Below, one piece after another: positions 58,920 through 64,000 of a stretch of DNA of 64,000 bases; the stretch's first letter is position 1; each line of letters starts with the position of its first letter. This stretch comes from Paracoccus acridae (GTDB taxonomy: Bacteria; Pseudomonadota; Alphaproteobacteria; Rhodobacterales; Rhodobacteraceae). The DNA lies in contig NZ_BMIV01000007.1 of assembly GCF_014642735.1 (NCBI RefSeq), forward strand, positions 124,001-188,000. The letters are read 5' to 3'. A program made the position numbers and the translations under genes. The notes under the pieces are model-generated. The model was not told the origin of the DNA and did no database searches. It saw only the letters and a list, made by a program, of their open reading frames with translations.

Positions 58920-61172
58920 TCAGCCTTCGACCTTGGTGAAATCCGCGATCTGCTGGCCTGCGGCGCGGATGCGGTGCAGCAGGTTCAGGCGGTTGCGGCG
59001 GACGATCTGGTTGTCGGTATTGACCTGCACCGCCTCGAAGAAGGCGTCGGTGGGGGCGCGAAGGCCTGCGATGGCGGTCATGGCGGCGGGGAAATCCTCG
59101 GCCTTGATCGCGGCTCTGATGGCCGGTTCGGCGGTATCGAGGGCGGCGAACAGGGCGCGTTCCTCGTCGGTTTCGGCGAACTTCACGTCGGCGCCAAAGC
59201 TGTATTCGACGCCGTCCTTTTCCTCGGCCTGGGCCAGGATATTGCCCGCGCGCTTGAGGCCCTGGGTCAGGTTCCGGCCGTCATCCGTCTGCAGCATGGC
59301 GTTCAGGGCGGTGGCGCGGTTCACCACCAGCACGAGGTCGTCGTTGCCGGGTTGCGCCAGCACGGCGTCGATGATGTCGTGGCGGATGCCTTGGTCGCGG
59401 AGATAGACCTTGAGGCGGTCGTGGAGGAAGGAGAGGAGGTCGGCAGCTTTCGAATCCAGTCCGACAGCAATATTTTCTGCCGTGGCTTCGGGATCGAAGT
59501 TTTCTCCGAACGTATGCGCATCGAACAGACTTAAGAGAAGCTTCTGTTCTGCTTCTGTTAGATTACTATCCCTTGAGGCGTTGCGTGTTGTATTGAGCGT
59601 CTGTGCAAATTGATCAAGCATCGATTCTTTCACGGCCGCTGCCAGGTTTCTGATCAATGGAAGTTTCGATGTGGTCTCTAACCTCATACGGACGTCACTT
59701 CCGAGAATGAGCCGAATGACCCCCAGCGCGGCCCGCCGTAGCGCAAAGGGATCCTTCGATCCCGTAGGCTTCTCATCAATCGCCCAGAACCCGGTCAGCG
59801 TGTCGATCTTGTCCGCGAGTGCCACCGCCACCGACACAGGCGTGGTTGGCACCGCATCCGACGGCCCGAGCGGCGAGTAGTGGTCGCGGGCGGCATCTGC
59901 CACGGCCTCATCCTCGCCAGCCGCAAGCGCGTAGTAGCGACCCATCGTGCCTTGCAGTTCGGGGAATTCACCGACCATGGCGCTGCGCAAGTCCAGCTTG
60001 GCCAGCTTTGCGGCCCGTTCGGCCTGGTCGGCATCGGCGCCGACCAAGGGCGCGATCTCTCGGGCAAGGGCGGCGATGCGTTCGATGCGATCCGCCTGCG
60101 AGCCCAGCTTGTTGTGGAAGGTAACGGATTTCAGCCCCTCGGCCCAGGCCTGCATCCCGGCCTTCGCCTCGCGCAGGTCGTTCTGCCAGAAGAACGCCGC
60201 GTCCGACAGACGCGCGGCCAGCACCCGCTGGTTGCCGGCCAGGATCGTCGCGCCGTCGTCGGGGGTCTCGATATTGGCGACGGTGACGAAGCCCTCGATC
60301 CGGCCGGTCCTGGGGTTGCGGGCCGAGAAGAACTTCTGGTGTTCCTTCATCGAGGTCTGCAGCACCTCGGGCGGCAGGTCCAGGAAGCGTTCCTCGATCA
60401 CGCCCATCAGGGGGACGGGCCATTCGACAAGGCCCGCGACTTCGGCCAGCAGGGCGTCGTCGGGCACGATCTGCCAGCCGCGCGCGAAGGCGAGGTTCTC
60501 GGCCCCTTGGCGGATCGTTTCCTCGCGCTCGGCGCTGTCCAGGATCACATGGGCGCGGCGGAGTTTCGCGGCATAGTCGTCGAAGCCTGAAACGGTGAAG
60601 GCGTCGGGGGACAGAAAGCGGTGGCCGCGCGTGCTGTTGCCGGCGGCGATGCCTTCGACCGTCAGCGGGACCACGGTGGCGCCGGCCTCGTCCGAGAGCA
60701 GGCAGATGATCGAATGCAGCGGGCGCACCCAGCGCAGCGAACCCGCGCCCCAGCGCATCGACTTGGGCCAGGGGAAGTTGCGGATGGCGGCGTCCAGAAC
60801 CTCGGCCACGATCTCGGATGCGGGGCGACCGGGCTTTTCGACCGTGGCGAACCAGACCTGGCCCTTCTTGTCGTCGCGCGCCGTCAACTGGTCGCGGGTC
60901 AGGCCGGCCGAGCGCAGGAAGCCCTCCAGCGCGGCTTCGGGGGCATCCAGGCGGGGGCCCTTGCGTTCCTCGCGCGTGGTGGGGCTGTGGGCGGTCAGCC
61001 CTTCCACCGCAAGCGTCAGGCGGCGGGGCGTGGAAAAGGCCCCGGCGCTGGCATAGGTCAGCCCGGCTTCGACCAGTCCGTCCGTGACCAGCTTGCGCAG
61101 ATCCTCGCGCGCGCGGGCCTGCATCCGGGCGGGAATTTCCTCGGAGAACAGTTCGATCAACAGGTCGGGCAT
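58920..61172 (-). CDS. glyS: Glycyl-tRNA synthetase, beta subunit
   Basis: 750 residues from ATG 61172 ([20 protein letters not shown]). The beta subunit of the alpha2beta2 enzyme carries tRNA recognition. Family segments: MRWGAGSLRWVRPLHSIICL, LPPEVLQTSMKEHQKFFSAR, EGLKSVTFHNKLGSQADRIE and ALADKIDTLTGFWAIDEKPT. Its start shares one base with the stop of the DUF6446-like gene. An internal stretch at about 59461-59700 is far lower in GC than the rest, though the reading frame stays open. Confidence 0.97.
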   Translation of the reverse strand: MPDLLIELFSEEIPARMQARAREDLRKLVTDGLVEAGLTYASAGAFSTPRRLTLAVEGLTAHSPTTREERKGPRLDAPEAALEGFLRSAGLTRDQLTARDDKKGQVWFATVEKPGRPASEIVAEVLDAAIRNFPWPKSMRWGAGSLRWVRPLHSIICLLSDEAGATVVPLTVEGIAAGNSTRGHRFLSPDAFTVSGFDDYAAKLRRAHVILDSAEREETIRQGAENLAFARGWQIVPDDALLAEVAGLVEWPVPLMGVIEERFLDLPPEVLQTSMKEHQKFFSARNPRTGRIEGFVTVANIETPDDGATILAGNQRVLAARLSDAAFFWQNDLREAKAGMQAWAEGLKSVTFHNKLGSQADRIERIAALAREIAPLVGADADQAERAAKLAKLDLRSAMVGEFPELQGTMGRYYALAAGEDEAVADAARDHYSPLGPSDAVPTTPVSVAVALADKIDTLTGFWAIDEKPTGSKDPFALRRAALGVIRLILGSDVRMRLETTSKLPLIRNLAAAVKESMLDQFAQTLNTTRNASRDSNLTEAEQKLLLSLFDAHTFGENFDPEATAENIAVGLDSKAADLLSFLHDRLKVYLRDQGIRHDIIDAVLAQPGNDDLVLVVNRATALNAMLQTDDGRNLTQGLKRAGNILAQAEEKDGVEYSFGADVKFAETDEERALFAALDTAEPAIRAAIKAEDFPAAMTAIAGLRAPTDAFFEAVQVNTDNQIVRRNRLNLLHRIRAAGQQIADFTKVEG
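59461..59700. other. Low-GC patch inside glyS
   Basis: I count about 113 G+C in these 240 bases (47%), against roughly two thirds in flanking glyS sequence. Codons here are unlike the neighbours (many TTA, CTT, AAT, ATT on the coding strand). The frame is intact. Confidence 0.7.
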
Positions 61173-61636
61173 CAGTCCATCACTCCGCGTTCCGGGGTCT
61201 TGTCGTTGTATTGGTGCCAGCCATAGACGCGGCCGTCGGGATAGATCGCCAGCACGCGGTCCACGTCCGGGCGGATCTCGGCCTGGCCCAGGACGGCCTG
61301 AGCTGCGCCGGAGGCGAGGTCGGCGGTCAGTTGCCCGTGGTCGAAGCAGTCGAACCAGCCGGGGGCGCCCAGCGGCGTCGCGCCGCCGAAAGGGACGGGA
61401 TCGGCGGGCTGCTGGTCCAGCACCGCGCAGGCCCGCCAGCGAAGGGGCGAGCTGTCTGCGTCGATGCCCTGGAAGTCGCGGACGGGCAGGGTGACGGGGC
61501 CGCCGGCGGTCTGCACGGCGAGCGTGTCGGCAGGCGGGATGCGGTCGTAGAAATGGTATTCCTGCAGATACCACATGCCCCCGCCCGCGATCACGCCGAT
61601 GGCCAGCAGCCCTATGCCGACGATCTTGCCGTTCAT
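61172..61636 (-). CDS. DUF6446-like single-pass membrane protein
   Basis: 154 residues with an N-terminal hydrophobic segment ([20 protein letters not shown]) and a small periplasmic domain. [20 protein letters not shown] and [20 protein letters not shown] are the recognisable parts; they contain two cysteines. I associate it with an uncharacterised Rhodobacterales family found between glyQ and glyS (my recollection is DUF6446). It overlaps glyQ by four bases and glyS by one. Confidence 0.7.
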   Translation of the reverse strand: MNGKIVGIGLLAIGVIAGGGMWYLQEYHFYDRIPPADTLAVQTAGGPVTLPVRDFQGIDADSSPLRWRACAVLDQQPADPVPFGGATPLGAPGWFDCFDHGQLTADLASGAAQAVLGQAEIRPDVDRVLAIYPDGRVYGWHQYNDKTPERGVMD

Positions 61637-62550
61637 GCTTGCGCGGCCTCGGTCGTGACGAACAGGTCGGCGCAGGCCTTCGCAAGCGCGCGGACCCGGC
61701 CGATATAGGCCTGCCGTTCCGTGACCGAGATCACGCCGCGCGCGTCCAGCAGGTTGAAGATGTGGCTGGCCTTGATCGCCTGGTCATAGGCCGGGTGCGC
61801 CATGGGAATGGTGCGGCCCGCCGCGTCCACCGGATCGGCGGCAAGGATGCGGGCGCATTCGGCCTCGGCGTCCTTGAAGTGCTGGAACAGCGTGTCGGTA
61901 TCGGCCACGTCGAAGTTCCAGCGGGAATATTCGCGTTCGGTCTGGCGGAAGACATCGCCATAGGTCAGCGGGATCGGCGCGTCGGGGTCGTTGAAGGGCA
62001 TGTCCATGACATGTTCCACCCCCAGCACATACATCGCCAGCCGTTCCAGGCCATAGGTCAGCTCGCCCGACACCGGGCGGCAGTCATGGCCGCCGACCTG
62101 CTGGAAATAGGTGAACTGGCTGACCTCCATCCCGTCGCACCAGACCTCCCATCCCAGGCCCCAGGCGCCCAAGGTCGGGGATTCCCAGTCGTCTTCCACG
62201 AAGCGTACGTCGTGGACCAGCGGGTCCAGGCCGATGGCGCGCAGGCTGCCCAGATACAGATCCTGCAGGTTCGCGGGGCTTGGCTTGATGATGACCTGAT
62301 ACTGGTAATAATGCTGCAGGCGGTTGGGGTTTTCGCCATAGCGCCCGTCGGTCGGGCGGCGCGAGGGCTGGACATAGGCCGCGGCCCAGGACCGCCCGCC
62401 CAGGGCGCGCAGCGTGGTGGCGGGGTGGAAGGTGCCCGCGCCGACTTCCATGTCATAGGGCTGCAGGACGGCGCAGCCTTGGGCGGCCCAGTAATTCTGC
62501 AACCGCAGGATGATGTCCTGGAAGCTGCGGGGTCGGTTGGGGCTGGTCAT
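61633..62550 (-). CDS. glyQ: Glycyl-tRNA synthetase, alpha subunit
   Basis: 305 residues. The ATG at 62550 follows AAGGACGGCC; one six codons earlier has no site. Catalytic class II core: [60 protein letters not shown] and [20 protein letters not shown]. Charges glycine with GlyS. The first gene of glyQ-DUF6446-glyS. Confidence 0.98.
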   Translation of the reverse strand: MTSPNRPRSFQDIILRLQNYWAAQGCAVLQPYDMEVGAGTFHPATTLRALGGRSWAAAYVQPSRRPTDGRYGENPNRLQHYYQYQVIIKPSPANLQDLYLGSLRAIGLDPLVHDVRFVEDDWESPTLGAWGLGWEVWCDGMEVSQFTYFQQVGGHDCRPVSGELTYGLERLAMYVLGVEHVMDMPFNDPDAPIPLTYGDVFRQTEREYSRWNFDVADTDTLFQHFKDAEAECARILAADPVDAAGRTIPMAHPAYDQAIKASHIFNLLDARGVISVTERQAYIGRVRALAKACADLFVTTEAAQA

Positions 62551-62656
62551 CGGGGCCGTCCTTTGCATAGATCAGCACATGCTTGCGCGCCTTCTAGGCG
62601 GGGCGGGGAACAGGGTCAATAAAGGCCGCAAGAACGGCCAGCGAAGGGGAACGGGG

Positions 62657-63973
62657 ATGCGGCGCTTGGCTTTCTTGGTGATGGCGGCGGGATTGCCGAT
62701 GGCGGCCTGGGCGCAGGACGCCGTGATCCGCATCGAGGCCAAGCGCGGCGACGACGTGGCCGAAGCCGCCGCCCGCTGGGCCAGCCAACTGGGCGAGGTG
62801 GTGACCTTTCCCCTGCCGCGCGGCTGGACGGCCATCGCCATCGGTCCCCTGACGCCCGAGGAAGCGGGCGAACGGATCGGGGCGCTGAAGGAGGCGCGCC
62901 AGATCCCGCAGGACAGCTTCGTCACCGTGCCGGGCCCGGATGTGGTTCTGACGCCGGTGGGTGCGGCGCCTGCGGTTGCGGAACCTGTGACCGAGGAACC
63001 TGCCGCGCCGCAGCCGGACCTGCCCGCGCCGGGAACCTATATCCGCCTGCAATCGGTGCAGGACCGTGCCGAAGCCGATGCCGCGCTTGCGGAATGGCGC
63101 AAGACCTTCCCCGAGGCGGGGATGACGGAATTGCCGAACGGCCGGTTCGGGGTGGTGCTGGGTCCGATGGACCGGGCGACGGCGGATGCCTGGCTGGATG
63201 TCTTCGAGGATGGCGACGTGGTGCCGGACGATGCCGTGGTGTCGGATGCGTCCGAACTGGGCGCGGTGATCGAGGCGGGGGAAACCCCCGACCTGCCCCC
63301 GCCGCCTGCCACCGCCGCCGAGATGCCGCCCATGGACCAGGTTCAGCGCGCGCTTCGCTGGGCGGGCGTGTATGATGGGGAAATCGACGGCAAGACCGGT
63401 CCGCGCACCCGCGACGCCATCCAGGCCGAGATCCTGGCCGAGCGCCTGTCCACCGATCCCGGCACGGCCATGGCCGAACTGATCGCCCGGCGCGAGGCCT
63501 GGCGGGCCGAAGTCGGGCTGACAACGCTGGAAGACAAGGCCACGGGGCTGTCGGTCATGGCGCCGATGGACCGGCTGGAATTCGACCGGGCGGAACGGGC
63601 GCTGTCGATCTATGGCCCCAAGGACGGGTCGGGCGCGGCGCTGATCCTGTTCAGCCAGCCCGGCGGTCAGCAGGAGTTGCTGGACATGTCGGGCCTCGTC
63701 ACCGCGCTTGGCTGGGTGCCGCAGCCGGTGCGCGACATCAAGCCGGGCCGTGTCCTGCTGGAAGGCGCAAACGACGCCCATATCGGCCGCGCCGAAGGCT
63801 GGGTCCGCGACGGCCGGGCCGAGGGCTTCGTGCTGATCTGGCCTGCGTCCGACGCGCAGGGCCAGGCGCGGATCGCGGCAGAAATGTCGGACAGCTTCGC
63901 GCGCAGGGGTCCGGCGGCGAATGACGCGCCCCAGCCTGCCCAGTCTGCCACGCCCGCCTTGGGAAATCCCTAA
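62657..63973 (+). CDS. Secreted protein with SPOR-like repeats and peptidoglycan-binding motif
   Basis: 438 residues from ATG 62657 after GGGGAACGGGG. Signal peptide RRLAFLVMAAGLPMAAWAQ. Two related repeats at about 22-90 (IRIEAKRGDDVAEAAARWAS) and 140-205 (YIRLQSVQDRAEADAALAEW) look like SPOR-type domains. About 240-275 contains a peptidoglycan-binding motif, VQRALRWAGVYDGEIDGKTG. The C-terminal half is alpha/beta, without a catalytic motif I recognise. It likely acts in the periplasm on or near the cell wall. It is divergent from glyQ. Confidence 0.7.
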   Translation: MRRLAFLVMAAGLPMAAWAQDAVIRIEAKRGDDVAEAAARWASQLGEVVTFPLPRGWTAIAIGPLTPEEAGERIGALKEARQIPQDSFVTVPGPDVVLTPVGAAPAVAEPVTEEPAAPQPDLPAPGTYIRLQSVQDRAEADAALAEWRKTFPEAGMTELPNGRFGVVLGPMDRATADAWLDVFEDGDVVPDDAVVSDASELGAVIEAGETPDLPPPPATAAEMPPMDQVQRALRWAGVYDGEIDGKTGPRTRDAIQAEILAERLSTDPGTAMAELIARREAWRAEVGLTTLEDKATGLSVMAPMDRLEFDRAERALSIYGPKDGSGAALILFSQPGGQQELLDMSGLVTALGWVPQPVRDIKPGRVLLEGANDAHIGRAEGWVRDGRAEGFVLIWPASDAQGQARIAAEMSDSFARRGPAANDAPQPAQSATPALGNP

Positions 63974-64000
63974 CCCCGCCAGAAGCGCGGCAGCAGCAGG

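Overview
The window is about 64 kb of GC-rich chromosomal DNA (roughly two thirds G+C by eye) with densely packed genes, many ATGA start/stop overlaps and almost no intergenic space. Gene content and protein features point to an alphaproteobacterium of the order Rhodobacterales, most likely Paracoccus or a close relative. The pointers are: the suc/sdh/mdh/lpd cluster, a short-form ProS, a FolP-GlmM pair, a one-cysteine DksA, a mesaconyl-CoA hydratase, a CIRCE-controlled groESL, and a dispersed palindromic intergenic element ending in a GGATATTT..CACAGAAGA-like tail. I see no rRNA, tRNA, CRISPR array, insertion sequence, prophage or plasmid function. This is core chromosome with a few unusual inserts. 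No gene-free gap exceeds 300 bases; the largest is 32192-32475, where I see only an inverted repeat.

Layout. 1-7194: the 3'-truncated guaA, a CAP-domain lipoprotein, and a branched-chain amino acid ABC transporter (livJ-G-F-H-M, minus strand) with a terminator right after the binding-protein gene. 7308-14973: proS with a DUF2937 partner, an AI-2E-family transporter overlapping hdaA, then ppk and ppx. 14982-18377: three small genes of stress or unknown type, then groESL with a clear promoter and CIRCE operator. 18471-32191: a TraB/GumN protein, a very long GspL/PilP-like protein, a SIMPL protein, metY, a MoxR ATPase, dksA with an FAD monooxygenase, a folate/cell-wall operon (folB-folP-glmM) and a SleB-type hydrolase. 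32476-38087: a PPDK-like protein with altered ATP-site residues, two cyclophilins, pgk and a lytic transglycosylase lipoprotein.

38158-58805 is the most interesting part, a TCA-cycle super-cluster. The minus strand carries mdh, a lipoprotein, sucC, sucD, three related small lipoproteins, sucA, sucB, two small genes and lpd. The plus strand carries a TauE-like permease, a malyl-CoA lyase/thioesterase-like gene, nnrU-like, DUF1737, mch, then sdhC-D-A, two lipoproteins, a sulfotransferase-like gene and sdhB. A pair of perfect 9-bp palindromes (GTGATCACA) with exactly 21 bp start-to-start spacing lies upstream of both sucC and sdhC. It looks like a shared operator joining the two operons into one regulon.

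58821-64000: a dispersed repeat plus terminator, then glyQ / DUF6446-like / glyS, where glyS contains an internal low-GC patch, and a secreted protein with a peptidoglycan-binding motif at the right edge.

Novelty is modest overall. The best leads are the shared suc/sdh double operator, the sulfotransferase and lipoprotein genes embedded in TCA operons, the PPDK paralogue with substituted ATP-site residues, the composite GspL/PilP-like protein, and the mosaic composition of glyS.
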